Source of the DNA: Chitinispirillaceae bacterium
GTDB lineage: Bacteria; Fibrobacterota; Chitinivibrionia; Chitinivibrionales; Chitinispirillaceae
Length of the DNA: 64,000 nt
Assembly: GCA_016932075.1 (NCBI GenBank)
Contig: JAFGDP010000061.1
Coordinates: forward strand, 1 to 64,000
Direction of reading: 5' to 3'
Position 1 is the first letter of the stretch. Each line of letters opens with the position of its first letter. The notes under the pieces were generated by a model, which saw only the letters and a program-made list of their open reading frames with translations, was not told the DNA's origin and searched no databases. Of this stretch, positions 25,901 through 35,195 are shown piece after piece. The position numbers were made by a program, and so were the translations under genes.

Positions 25901-27355
25901 TTACACCGTGTAACTCCCCGAGGCGACATCGCCTCCCCTCCCGGTCCAGTTCGAATGAAAAATCTGGTCTTTCGGCTTATCGATTCGTCGATAGGTATGC
26001 GCTCCGAAATAGTCACGCTGCGCCTGCAGGAGATTGGCCGGGAGCACGGCGCTCCGATACCCGTCGTAGAAAGCAAGTGCGGAGGAAAATGCCGGCACCG
26101 GTATGCCAAGAAGCGCCGCCTGCGATACGACATTCCGCCACGACGATTGGCACCGGTCAATAACCGATTTGAAATAATCATCGAGCAGAAGGTTGCCGAG
26201 GTCACGATTCTTCGCAAAGGCGTTTTTAATGTCTTCAAGGAATACGCTCCTGATAATGCACCCGCTTCTCCACAACATGGCGATATTGCCGTAATCCAGG
26301 TTCCAGCCATACTCTTTGGCGGCCTCGCGCAGGCACATGAAACCCTGCGCGTAGGAAACGATCTTTGAGGCGAGCAGCGCCTGCCGTACCTCATCGACAA
26401 ACCTCTGTTTATCTCCAGTAAACGTATTCTCAGGACCTGACAATCTTTTCGACGCCAGGACCCGCTCGTCTTTGATCGCCGACAAACAGCGGGCGTATAC
26501 CGCCTCGGCGATGAGCGTTACCGGGACGCCCAAATCCAGCGAATTGACGCTGAACCATTTTCCGGTGCCCTTTTGGCCCGCCTGGTCCAGGATCTTTTCA
26601 ACAAGGGGCGATCCATCGTCGTCTTTGAACGCCAGTATTTCAGCGGTTATTTCAATGAGATAGCTGTTGAGCTCGGTTTCGTTCCATTGGGCGAATATTC
26701 GGTGCATAGCATCGCATGAGAGCCCCATTCCGCGCGCCAGAAGATGGTATGCCTCGCAGATGATCTGCATGTCCCCGTATTCGATCGCGTTGTGCGCCAT
26801 TTTGACATAATGGCCAGCGCCATTGTCACCCACCCAGTCACAGCACGGCGTGCCGTCCGGCGTCTTCGCTGCTATTGCGCGGAGAATATCCTTTACAAGA
26901 GGCCATGCTTTCGAGCTGCCGCCCGGCATGATGGAAGGCCCCCTGCGGGCGCCCTCCTCCCCGCCCGAAACACCGGTACCAATATAGAAAAGCCCCTTAT
27001 CCCCAAGATATCGTGTCCGTCGAATCGTATCGGTGAAATGGGAATTCCCTCCGTCTATTATGCAATCGCCGGAAGAACAGTAAGGAACAATCTGTTCTAT
27101 CGTATCATCCACGGCCTTTCCCGCCTTGACCATAAGCATGATTTTGCGTGGCGATTTTAAAAGGCCCATCATCTCTTCAATGGAATGCGCACCGATTACG
27201 TTTGTTCCCTTTGCGGCCTGGTTGAGGAATTCATCGACCTTGGAAAGCGTCCTGTTAAAAGCAACGACCGCGTACCCATGGTCATTCATATTCAAGATAA
27301 GGTTCTGACCCATGACGGCAAGCCCGATTACCGCGATATCTCCTTTTTGATGCAT
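25901..27355 (-). CDS. gnd: 6-phosphogluconate dehydrogenase (decarboxylating)
   Basis: A 484-residue long-form enzyme that converts 6-phosphogluconate to ribulose 5-phosphate and CO2 with NAD(P)+. GLAVMGQNLILNM is the dinucleotide site, SGGEEGARRGPSIMPGG the substrate loop, and GAGHYVKMAHNAIEYGDMQ carries the catalytic Lys and His-Asn. AQRDYFGAHTYRRID is the C-terminal tail that reaches the partner subunit. The ATG at 27355 has GGGAGG 9 nt ahead. Finding gnd inside a galacturonate operon, between the TRAP genes and uxaC, is unusual. It suggests that gluconate 6-phosphate is formed from uronate or that the operon also handles gluconate. Confidence 0.95.
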   Translation of the reverse strand: MHQKGDIAVIGLAVMGQNLILNMNDHGYAVVAFNRTLSKVDEFLNQAAKGTNVIGAHSIEEMMGLLKSPRKIMLMVKAGKAVDDTIEQIVPYCSSGDCIIDGGNSHFTDTIRRTRYLGDKGLFYIGTGVSGGEEGARRGPSIMPGGSSKAWPLVKDILRAIAAKTPDGTPCCDWVGDNGAGHYVKMAHNAIEYGDMQIICEAYHLLARGMGLSCDAMHRIFAQWNETELNSYLIEITAEILAFKDDDGSPLVEKILDQAGQKGTGKWFSVNSLDLGVPVTLIAEAVYARCLSAIKDERVLASKRLSGPENTFTGDKQRFVDEVRQALLASKIVSYAQGFMCLREAAKEYGWNLDYGNIAMLWRSGCIIRSVFLEDIKNAFAKNRDLGNLLLDDYFKSVIDRCQSSWRNVVSQAALLGIPVPAFSSALAFYDGYRSAVLPANLLQAQRDYFGAHTYRRIDKPKDQIFHSNWTGRGGDVASGSYTV

Positions 27356-27390
27356 ACCGGAAAACCTCCCTTTTGCAAAGAATCCCACGT

Positions 27391-28683
27391 TTATTTAAAT
27401 CCGAACAGTCCGGGAACGAACATCGATACCGCCGGAATATAGGTAATCAACATGAGCGCCGCGATCATGGCGATAAAAAAAGGAATAAGCGACGGCGTCA
27501 CTTTGGCAATGGTTGTCTTGCCGATACCGCAGCCGACGAACAGGGCCGTTCCCACGGGCGGCGTGCACAGTCCGATACACAGGTTGGCAATCAACAATAC
27601 CCCGAAATGAATCGGGTTGATGCCGAGAGCGGTGACTACCGGCAGCAGTATCGGGGTGAAGATCAGTATTGCCGGCGTCATGTCCATGAAGGTGCCGACG
27701 ATCAGCAGTATGGTATTAATGATCAGCATAATGACGATGGTATTGTCCGATACCGCCAAAAGCGCGGTGCTTATCGTCTGGGGAATGTTCTCATACGCCA
27801 GTATCCATGACATCGCGGTCGAGGTCGCGATGAGCAGCATGACGACCGCGGTCGTTATCCCGGTATCGAGCAGGATTTTGGGGATATCCCGCGGTTTGAC
27901 CTCGCGGTACACAATCACGGAAAGAATAAACGCATATACCACGGCGATTGCCGCCGCTTCGGTTGCGGTGAAAATGCCGCCGATGATACCGCCCATGACA
28001 ATAAAAACGAGGAGAAGGCTTAAAAACGCGCGCTTGAACCGTATCATGACTTCCTTGAAGCCGGTCCGCTCCCCCCCTCCGTACCGGCGTTTCACCGAAA
28101 TGATGCCGCATACGGTCATGATGCACAACCCCACAAGTATTCCCGGCAAAATGCCGGCAAGAAATATCGCCGCTATGGAAACGCTTCCCGCAGCCAGCGA
28201 ATAGACGATCATGGCATTGCTCGGCGGTATCAGGAGCCCGGTGGTCGCCGCGGTGACGGTCACTGAAACGTTGAAGTGCTGATCGTATTTTTTCCTGTTC
28301 ATTTCCGGCATCATGAAACCGCCGATGGCGGATACGGCCGCGACCGCCGACCCGGAAATGCTGCCGAACATCATGCAGGTAAGCACATTAACATACGATA
28401 GACCGCCGGGGAGCCAACCGACGAGCGCTCCGGCGAAATCTATGAGCCGTCGCGCGATGCCTCCCCTGCCCATGAGGAGCCCGGAAAGAATAAAAAAGGG
28501 AATGGCAAGCAGGGCGAACGTATCGATGCCGGTGGCCATTTTCTGCGCGATGATGGTCAATGCCGGAATATTGCCAATGGAGAGAATGGTCAGCAGGGTG
28601 GCGATACCGATCGCAAAGGCGATAGGCACATTCATGACAAGAAGGACGACGAAACCTGCCCCTAGTACGAAAACAGGACTCAT
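27391..28683 (-). CDS. TRAP transporter large permease (DctM type)
   Basis: A 430-residue membrane protein with about 12 helices and the DctM pattern (FALLAIPFFILSGLLMGRGG, GSISGSAVAAVSAIGGFMMP, NAMIVYSLAAGS, TPPVGTALFVGCGI). With the small permease and the binding protein it forms a sodium-driven importer for organic acids, here most likely uronates. The start ATG at 28683 overlaps the stop of the small permease gene (ATGA), implying translational coupling; the frame is open 8 codons further. It is followed after 35 bp by gnd. Confidence 0.95.
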   Translation of the reverse strand: MSPVFVLGAGFVVLLVMNVPIAFAIGIATLLTILSIGNIPALTIIAQKMATGIDTFALLAIPFFILSGLLMGRGGIARRLIDFAGALVGWLPGGLSYVNVLTCMMFGSISGSAVAAVSAIGGFMMPEMNRKKYDQHFNVSVTVTAATTGLLIPPSNAMIVYSLAAGSVSIAAIFLAGILPGILVGLCIMTVCGIISVKRRYGGGERTGFKEVMIRFKRAFLSLLLVFIVMGGIIGGIFTATEAAAIAVVYAFILSVIVYREVKPRDIPKILLDTGITTAVVMLLIATSTAMSWILAYENIPQTISTALLAVSDNTIVIMLIINTILLIVGTFMDMTPAILIFTPILLPVVTALGINPIHFGVLLIANLCIGLCTPPVGTALFVGCGIGKTTIAKVTPSLIPFFIAMIAALMLITYIPAVSMFVPGLFGFK

Positions 28684-29186
28684 ACCTGCGCTCTTTCCCT
28701 TTTCCACAATTTCGTGATCGCGTTGCTGAAAAAAAGCGCAGAGTAAAAGGCAATAAAAAAACCGCTGATGGGCAGGCAGAGATACACGTACCCCATCTTC
28801 CAGTTGAGCGCCGGGGAGACCTGGTTGGTAGAAAGGGTCGTTTGGACCAGCTCGATGCCGCCTATGATCATGACGGCGACGGTAAACACGCCCACTATCA
28901 GGTATACGATCAGCTCAACAGCGATCTGTACGCGGAAGGAAAGTTTTAAAACGAAAAAATCAACGCCGAGGTGCGCTTTCCGGTTGACCGCGACCGCGGC
29001 GCCCAGGAGCCCGACCCACATGAGAAGAAAGGTCGAAAACTCTTCGGTCCAGGAGCTGGGATTGTTCAGGACAAACCGTGTGACGATCTGCCAGACCACG
29101 TCGACGACGAGAACGCCGAGCGATACCATGGTCAGCAGCTCCAGCGACTTGTCAAGTATTGTTTTTACGCGATGCAGGATATTCAT
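28680..29186 (-). CDS. TRAP transporter small permease (DctQ type)
   Basis: A 168-residue protein with four membrane helices (about 15-35, 48-68, 90-112, 132-155) and the DctQ signature ending the second helix (WTEEFSTFLLMWVGLLGAAVAV followed by RKAHLGVDF). It links the binding protein to the large permease. It starts 10 bp after the dctP stop and its stop overlaps the next start by ATGA, so all three transporter genes form one unit. Confidence 0.93.
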   Translation of the reverse strand: MNILHRVKTILDKSLELLTMVSLGVLVVDVVWQIVTRFVLNNPSSWTEEFSTFLLMWVGLLGAAVAVNRKAHLGVDFFVLKLSFRVQIAVELIVYLIVGVFTVAVMIIGGIELVQTTLSTNQVSPALNWKMGYVYLCLPISGFFIAFYSALFFSNAITKLWKRERAQV

Positions 29187-29196
29187 ATTCGCGTTA

Positions 29197-30186
29197 TTAC
29201 TTCAGCGACTGTATCTGGTCTATCAGCGCTCCGGTCTCGGTGCCGTCGTACTGCTTGTACATGGGCATGACTTTTTCTCGGAACGGTTTTTTATCGGGCC
29301 TGTTGATAGTGACGCCCGCAGCCTCCACGGCCGAAAGAGAATGTGCGGTCTTCTCCTTCCACAGCTTTCTCTGATACACCGATGACGAATCGGCGGCATT
29401 CTGCAGGATCGTCTTGATATCATCGGAAAGCTTGTTCCACCATTTCGTGCTGATCAGAAGAACGTCCGGAGGGCCGGCGTGTTCGTCGAGAGAATAGTAC
29501 TTGCAGGTCTCGTAATGCTTCGAGGTCTCAAAACTGGGCGGATTGTTCTCCGCCCCGTCCACCATTCCCTGCGCGAGCGAGGTGTACAGCTCACCCCAGT
29601 CAATCGGCGTGGGCGATGCGCCAAGCGCCTCAATGGTCGCCATGGAGGTTTTTGATTTCTGGACTCTTATCTTTTTCCCTTTCAGGTCTTCGGGCGTGTT
29701 GACGGGATTGTCGCGCATGTAAAAACTGCGGAATCCGGCATCATAATAGCACAGCCCCTTGAGCCCCTTTTCTTCACCTTTGCGGAGTATACCCTTGCCG
29801 ATATCACCGAGAAACACCTTCCAGGCATGCTCTTCATCCCTGAACAGATAGGGGACGCTGAACACGCTCATAGACGGAATGAAGCTTTCAAGCGGCGAGG
29901 ACGATGTCTTTGTCATGGCGACGCTGCCCAACTGGAGTTGCTCAATGATCTCCCGTTCGCTGCCGAGCTGTTCACTCGGGTAGATATCGATCCTGACCCT
30001 GCCCTTGGAATCCTCAAAAACGAGTCGTGCCATGTGCTCCATGGCCTTGTGCACCGGATGCGTGACATCCAGGCCGTGTCCGAGCTTGAGTACTATGGTT
30101 TTATCCTTGCTGCCGCACCCTCCGATCGCCAGGAGGGCAAACAGCATATACGAGACCCGTTTCAGTAACACTTTGCTAAAAACCAT
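29197..30186 (-). CDS. TRAP transporter substrate-binding lipoprotein (DctP type)
   Basis: A 329-residue binding protein anchored by a lipobox (LLAIGGC, Cys24) in place of the free periplasmic form. The DctP core includes GHGLDVTHPVHKAMEHMA, YPSEQLGSEREIIEQLQ, FRSFYMRDNPVNTPEDLKGK (with the Arg that usually pairs with the substrate carboxylate), KIRVQKS, and WGELYTSLAQGMVDGAENN. The context of uxaC and the epimerase suggests galacturonate or a related uronate as ligand. It begins 116 bp after the epimerase stop, the widest gap in the operon, with AGGGG 8 nt ahead of the ATG. Confidence 0.93.
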   Translation of the reverse strand: MVFSKVLLKRVSYMLFALLAIGGCGSKDKTIVLKLGHGLDVTHPVHKAMEHMARLVFEDSKGRVRIDIYPSEQLGSEREIIEQLQLGSVAMTKTSSSPLESFIPSMSVFSVPYLFRDEEHAWKVFLGDIGKGILRKGEEKGLKGLCYYDAGFRSFYMRDNPVNTPEDLKGKKIRVQKSKTSMATIEALGASPTPIDWGELYTSLAQGMVDGAENNPPSFETSKHYETCKYYSLDEHAGPPDVLLISTKWWNKLSDDIKTILQNAADSSSVYQRKLWKEKTAHSLSAVEAAGVTINRPDKKPFREKVMPMYKQYDGTETGALIDQIQSLK

Positions 30187-30302
30187 CTTTCATTCCCCTG
30201 ACTATGAAAACATGATTATGCGTATGACCAATTTCAAGGGCATCTGGATCTGACGAGAGCCTGCCTGACGCAGCAAGAACAATCCTTGTCCGGGAAACGA
30301 TG

Positions 30303-32264
30303 TCACGCTATATCTGCAAGGAGGTCCTGGTATTGCTTGAATGCTGCAAGTTTTTTGCGTGCCTTCGCAACGGAGTCAGCGCTTGCCATCCCAGTTGTTT
30401 CAGCCAGAAAAAGAATATACTTGGCGACGCCCCGGGCATACAGCAATCGTGCCTGATCCGAAATCCCATAAAACCTTGCCCGCTGTGCATATCCCTCAAT
30501 CGAATGATCCCCCAGGCGTTCAATACTGCCGTGCGCCGCCAGGATAAAGAGGAAATTATACTCGAACCAGAAGACATGGTCCGGCGACGGTTTGAGCGAA
30601 TCGAGCACCTGCCTGAGGTCATCGGGTGAGGCGAACACCCCATCCGCCGTTATGCCTTCGGCCGCAAGCGTTGCAGTAATGAATTCACGCGCAAAACACT
30701 TCGGCGTTTCGTCCGGTGAAAATGCGCTTGTAACGACAAGCTCTTTACCGAATGCATACCAATCCATCCACAGCTTCCGGTCAGCAGGATCGCTGGAACG
30801 AGATAAAGCAACACCCATCTCATAGGTGTAACGGCCGGATGTTTTTATTTCAAAGTTTCCGCCTGTTTCTGATCCGATTATCCGGTAATCCTCCTCGGAT
30901 TTGCCGCTCCCGGAATGAAATCCGATGGACACCTCGAATTTCTTCGCGACAGCGAATAAGGACTGTATTTTTTTCCGCAGTCCCGACGCGTCACCATAGG
31001 GGCAGTTTTTCTGAAATCCTATATTGGGAGCGATAAAATCGAATTTCATCCCAAGCGCATCGGCCATAGCCAGACAGACAGCTAACGTTTCCGGCGAGGT
31101 CTCCCCGGACAGCTCATCGATTGACAGCTCGCGCAAATACCTTCTCCCTGCCTCGGAATGGAACATCGCCGCCCGCAACTCCATATGCCGCTGGTCACGA
31201 CGTTTCAGCTTTTGCATTGCGGGCATAAGATAGGTCACCATCTTTTTAAGATACGGTTCCGGTATCAGCAATCCATGCGAGGTTATTTTTTCCCTTACGA
31301 CTTCATAGAATGCACGATCAACCTTTTTTTTGAACACCAATTCCAGAGCATCCGGGTCATCAACAGGTTCATGTAACGCCAGTTCCGGACTCAGATCATA
31401 CGTGATGTATGAAGCAAACAGGCTTCCTTCCACGAGTTCGGATTCGATCGCATCGAATCGCCCGCCGATGGGCTGGTGGTCGGCGTTAAATCCCCACGGA
31501 ATATCCTTATGGTGGAATCCGTGTTTGAGCATGGTAATAATTGATGCGTGCGACATACCCCTCATCGACTGTCCCTGGTGCCCTTCGGGAACCGAACCGC
31601 CGATAAAAGGGAACGGCACCTGTTCCAGCGATTTTTCGAGAAGCGCATTGACATCATACACCAGTTCGCGCGGTACGGAATTCTGGTTTGCCGTAAGCGG
31701 AAGTCCCAATTCCTTCATGACCCATGCAACCGCGGGCCAGTGCAAGGTCGTAAACCGCGCCCCGATGCCGAGGCTGGTGCGTTTCAGCCGTTCATCGGCT
31801 CTTGGAAATATGGTGCTGCCGGGATCGCGCGCAACCAATGCTTTTTTCAACAGCACAAGATTGTTCCAGTATAACGGTACGGCTTTCAACGCGGGAGTTA
31901 TATCGGTCGTCCCCTCAAAGCGCGGGATATCGGACGCGCCGGTCACCAGCGCACAATCGCCGCTCCTGGTTGATTCAACGACGAACAGAACCGCGCTGCC
32001 GATTGAAAAATAGGACTTTGGCCATACCATAACCTGCCGCATGAGCGGCGCAGGTTTTCCGGATGAGGCCATAGCGATCGCCGCGGACACGCCGTCGGCT
32101 TCCTGAATCAGCTCTTTGACAAGAGAAGGAAAATCAAGTGTCAGGTCAGGAGAAATGGCAGGATTATTTTTTATAAGCAGCCTGTTTTTTACCAGGAACT
32201 TGTTTATCGCGGACACGCTTGCAACAGGCCCATGAGGAAGCGGATCAACCAGCGTTGTCGACAA
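30303..32264 (-). CDS. uxaE: Tagaturonate epimerase (UxaE-like), long form
   Basis: A 653-residue cytoplasmic protein with no signal peptide. It carries metal-site-like stretches seen in UxaE-type tagaturonate/fructuronate 3-epimerases: GFNADHQPIGGRFDAIES, DFIAPNIGFQKNCPYG and GFHSGSGKSEEDY. The family converts tagaturonate to fructuronate, bridging UxaC to the mannonate branch. It is considerably longer than the ~480 residues I expect for Thermotoga UxaE, with an extended N-terminal third. The start is TTG with AAAGG 8 nt upstream. It leads the catabolic operon behind promoter copy C. The family call is from motif memory, so moderately sure. Confidence 0.72.
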   Translation of the reverse strand: MSTTLVDPLPHGPVASVSAINKFLVKNRLLIKNNPAISPDLTLDFPSLVKELIQEADGVSAAIAMASSGKPAPLMRQVMVWPKSYFSIGSAVLFVVESTRSGDCALVTGASDIPRFEGTTDITPALKAVPLYWNNLVLLKKALVARDPGSTIFPRADERLKRTSLGIGARFTTLHWPAVAWVMKELGLPLTANQNSVPRELVYDVNALLEKSLEQVPFPFIGGSVPEGHQGQSMRGMSHASIITMLKHGFHHKDIPWGFNADHQPIGGRFDAIESELVEGSLFASYITYDLSPELALHEPVDDPDALELVFKKKVDRAFYEVVREKITSHGLLIPEPYLKKMVTYLMPAMQKLKRRDQRHMELRAAMFHSEAGRRYLRELSIDELSGETSPETLAVCLAMADALGMKFDFIAPNIGFQKNCPYGDASGLRKKIQSLFAVAKKFEVSIGFHSGSGKSEEDYRIIGSETGGNFEIKTSGRYTYEMGVALSRSSDPADRKLWMDWYAFGKELVVTSAFSPDETPKCFAREFITATLAAEGITADGVFASPDDLRQVLDSLKPSPDHVFWFEYNFLFILAAHGSIERLGDHSIEGYAQRARFYGISDQARLLYARGVAKYILFLAETTGMASADSVAKARKKLAAFKQYQDLLADIA

Positions 32265-32316
32265 GATAGGCGCCTTTCGTTATGTAGCAGCAGGATATCG
32301 TTTGTTCACTTCTTAT

Positions 32317-32375
32317 AAAATATACGGCCCACGCTTTAAAATTCTATAGGGATTTGTACCAAAAACTTATAAACT
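32317..32375 (-). promoter_or_regulatory. Pectin-locus promoter element, copy C
   Basis: On the minus strand: AGTTTATAAGTTTTTGGT (32375-32358; last base differs from the other copies), 8 nt, CTATAG (32349-32344), 19 nt, TATATTTT (32324-32317). The predicted start near 32312 gives a ~48-nt leader before the TTG start of the epimerase gene. It would drive the whole uronate operon down to 21134. Confidence 0.85.
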
Positions 32376-32523
32376 ATTGCCACGGCAGAGGCGAACGAGC
32401 AGTATAGGATCCATGATTATTTGCATGATTATCCTTGGCCTTACAGAGTATTGACATGAGCCTTTACTCCTTGCAGTCTCTCATCGCACATATACCTATA
32501 TACTTGCATTGATACCCGCAAAA

Positions 32524-32553
32524 AGTGCCCTGGAGCATTATTTCCAGGGCACT
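32524..32553 (-). terminator. Rho-independent terminator after GH31 copy 2
   Basis: A perfect 11-bp stem (AGTGCCCTGGA and its complement) with an 8-nt loop, followed on the minus strand by TTTTT. It ends the DUF5018-lipoprotein/GH31 unit before promoter copy C. Confidence 0.85.
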
Positions 32554-32590
32554 GCTATGCTTCGAGCGCCAGATTCGGTTTCAAGCCGTG

Positions 32591-35080
32591 CTAGGGCGCC
32601 ATGATTTTCACTCTTCCGGCAATTTCTCCCTTTACATCTACTTGTACAATACTGGCCCCGCGCGAAAGTGACAGGGCGACAGGAGTAACCACGCCGTGAT
32701 TGAGCGTGACGGTCTGTTTTACGATGATTCTTCCCGCCAGATCAAAAACAGAAATCGTGGCTTTGCCGTTTTTTCCTGTTCCGGCAATTGACGGCACCAG
32801 GAGCATTGTGCCGCGGGCGGTCTGCCGTATCTTGATAAGTCCCTGGGCGCGTAGTGCCCGTGAGGTGCCGATTACCTTCTGCGGCGTTGCTTCAATAGTG
32901 ACATTGACCGGCGTGTTGGCGGCGAACGGTATCACCAGTTTTTTTACGGTCGCATCGTACTGAGGATCAGCGACAACCGTTGTATCAACGCGTACACTGA
33001 TAGGCGCGTCCCACAGCCGTACCGCAACCGTGCAGGGAACAGTCAATGCCGGCGACGTAATTGATATATCATAGTCAGGAGAAACCGAGACTTTCATCTC
33101 CTTATGGCGGTTACTGTCCAGATAATCGACATAGGTGAATGTCGCGCTGTCCCCCGCAAATCCGGGGAAGGCATTGATCACGATGTTGCGCTTGCTGTCA
33201 AAATCAGCATCCCATTTCTTTTCCAGGCCGGCGAACACCTTTCCCGTGGGATAGATTGAATTAACCTTGATATATACCGGGATCTGGTCCAAGGTTATGG
33301 CCGGAGAGGTTATCATGGCCCCGCCGAACTGCTGATCAGCCCAATTATGCGCATAGATCCACCTGCCGGCGGGGAGATACAACTGCCTCGTAGTAGCTGC
33401 AGACGCAATCGGCGCCACGAGCATTGCCGGGCCGAACATATACTCATCGACGATGGAAATCGTCTGTGGATCGTGCGGGTACTCGCCCACGAGCGGCATC
33501 ATGGTGACGCCATTTTCCGCGGAAGTATTTAGTATAGAATAAATATACGGCAACAGCGTAAACCGCTGGTAAAAAATGTTCCGTACATGTTCCTGATTGG
33601 TAGCGTTTAATTTCCACGGCTCCTTTCCGTCAAGCATAAGCTCCATAAAACCGGAATACACGCCAAAAAGCAGCCAGCGGCAGTAATTTTCAATACTCGG
33701 CATGGCTTTCTGCGTATAGCCGCAGATATCGCTCCCCCACATGGGGAATGCAAGGATGCCTGCCCGGAACGCGTTGCCAAGACTTGTTACCATCCCTGCC
33801 CAGTCGGCATACGTATCGCCGTTCCATATTGCGCTCGTGTACTGCTGGCAGCCCGCCACGGCGCAGCGCGGGAAAAGAAAGCAATTATCGCCAAGCCCTG
33901 CATCGACCCGCAGGAACTCCTCTGATATTTTGCAGTTCAGATACGCATACTTCTTGTGGCGTTCGGCCGCGGGCGTACCGTCCTTGAACGCGGGGAGATC
34001 ACCCGATGCCCATCCATTGTCAACGCGGTCGAGCTTGTGGCCTTTGATTCCGTACGGATACTGACCGGTCTTCAGTTTATTGCGGTACCAGTCAACCTGT
34101 GCCGGGTCAGTCAGATCAAGATACTGGTTGGGAGAAGAGGTGAATGCGCCTGCCGGCGGCGTCCCGTCGAATACTCCCGGCATAATCCATGTGACAAGAT
34201 TCACATAGTATTGGTCTGAAAGCGTTTTAATCCACGTACCCGGGTTGCCGAAATTCCCTTCAAAATTCATATTTGACCATCCCTGGGCACCGTTATTGTA
34301 TGGCCGGTCGAGCCAGATCGTGGAATACGGAATTTTAATCTGGGTGAATTGTTCCGCATGATCAAGGATCATGGCGCTTCCCGTATAGTTATCATGCCAT
34401 ACCAAAGGACCGCACGCCCACATGGGGACCTTGAGGGGAGCCCCGATAATTTTGTAATACGATTTCTGGATCTTTGAAAGCTGCGGCCCGTAGAAAAGAT
34501 ACCAGTTGATAACCGACGTGTTATAGGTTATCGTCGTCGCTCCCGACACACCGAACGTGTAGGCGCCATAGGCAAAACCGTCAAAATACCCCGCATATCC
34601 AAGTGTCGTGAAATAAAAACCCGAATAGATCTCGGCATCCTCATCCGACCGCTGGTAGGCGGTTATTTTATCGAGCACATTAGATCGCCCCCGCAAATCA
34701 GGATTCGTGGCAATATTATGCTCCGTGATCCCGTAGAAATGCTCGCCATGGTCTTTCAAGGTCAACATGACGGTGGTAACCGACGGATTCGTCGATTTGA
34801 AACGGATGCCGCCGTCAACGCCGGTGATAGTCACCAAAGCGCTTGACGACAGGGTGAGCGTAAATGACGTGTCAGTCTCCGCTACCGACGAAACGGCAGT
34901 ATACTTTACGGTTCCGAAGGTGAAAGCGGTAATATTTGCCAGGGTAGTGCCACCAGCCGAAACATTGATGTCCATCGGTGAACTTGTCACGTCAACCGTA
35001 ATCTCGCCGGAAGTCCAGCCGTATATGAGGCAGGACATGACGAGCAACAGGCTGAAAACCTTTCTTGCAGACTTCTGCAT
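32591..35080 (-). CDS. Secreted GH31 alpha-glycosidase, copy 2
   Basis: An 829-residue paralogue of the enzyme at 17440-19932, near-identical over long catalytic stretches (NYTGSAMILDHA, YSTIWLDRPYNNG, KLDR-x-DNGW, IWNGDTYADW). It has a signal peptide, an N-terminal beta domain, and a GH31 barrel with the K-x-D nucleophile and GDTYADW acid/base. C-terminal beta modules and a sorting-type end follow (ATISVFDLAGRIIVKQTV ... GRVKIMAP). Divergence is strongest in the C-terminal ~150 residues and in the signal peptide. GGAGGGG lies 4-5 nt before the ATG. It is third in the unit driven by promoter copy D, after two DUF5018 lipoproteins. The substrate is unknown. Confidence 0.9.
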   Translation of the reverse strand: MQKSARKVFSLLLVMSCLIYGWTSGEITVDVTSSPMDINVSAGGTTLANITAFTFGTVKYTAVSSVAETDTSFTLTLSSSALVTITGVDGGIRFKSTNPSVTTVMLTLKDHGEHFYGITEHNIATNPDLRGRSNVLDKITAYQRSDEDAEIYSGFYFTTLGYAGYFDGFAYGAYTFGVSGATTITYNTSVINWYLFYGPQLSKIQKSYYKIIGAPLKVPMWACGPLVWHDNYTGSAMILDHAEQFTQIKIPYSTIWLDRPYNNGAQGWSNMNFEGNFGNPGTWIKTLSDQYYVNLVTWIMPGVFDGTPPAGAFTSSPNQYLDLTDPAQVDWYRNKLKTGQYPYGIKGHKLDRVDNGWASGDLPAFKDGTPAAERHKKYAYLNCKISEEFLRVDAGLGDNCFLFPRCAVAGCQQYTSAIWNGDTYADWAGMVTSLGNAFRAGILAFPMWGSDICGYTQKAMPSIENYCRWLLFGVYSGFMELMLDGKEPWKLNATNQEHVRNIFYQRFTLLPYIYSILNTSAENGVTMMPLVGEYPHDPQTISIVDEYMFGPAMLVAPIASAATTRQLYLPAGRWIYAHNWADQQFGGAMITSPAITLDQIPVYIKVNSIYPTGKVFAGLEKKWDADFDSKRNIVINAFPGFAGDSATFTYVDYLDSNRHKEMKVSVSPDYDISITSPALTVPCTVAVRLWDAPISVRVDTTVVADPQYDATVKKLVIPFAANTPVNVTIEATPQKVIGTSRALRAQGLIKIRQTARGTMLLVPSIAGTGKNGKATISVFDLAGRIIVKQTVTLNHGVVTPVALSLSRGASIVQVDVKGEIAGRVKIMAP

Positions 35081-35195
35081 ACGACCCCTCCATTCTTTTT
35101 ATATCAACTGTTAATTGTCGTGCAACACCCGAATAAACAGGATGAAATGACCGTTTTCATTTCATCCTGTCAGACCGCATCCTCCGCAACTGGAA

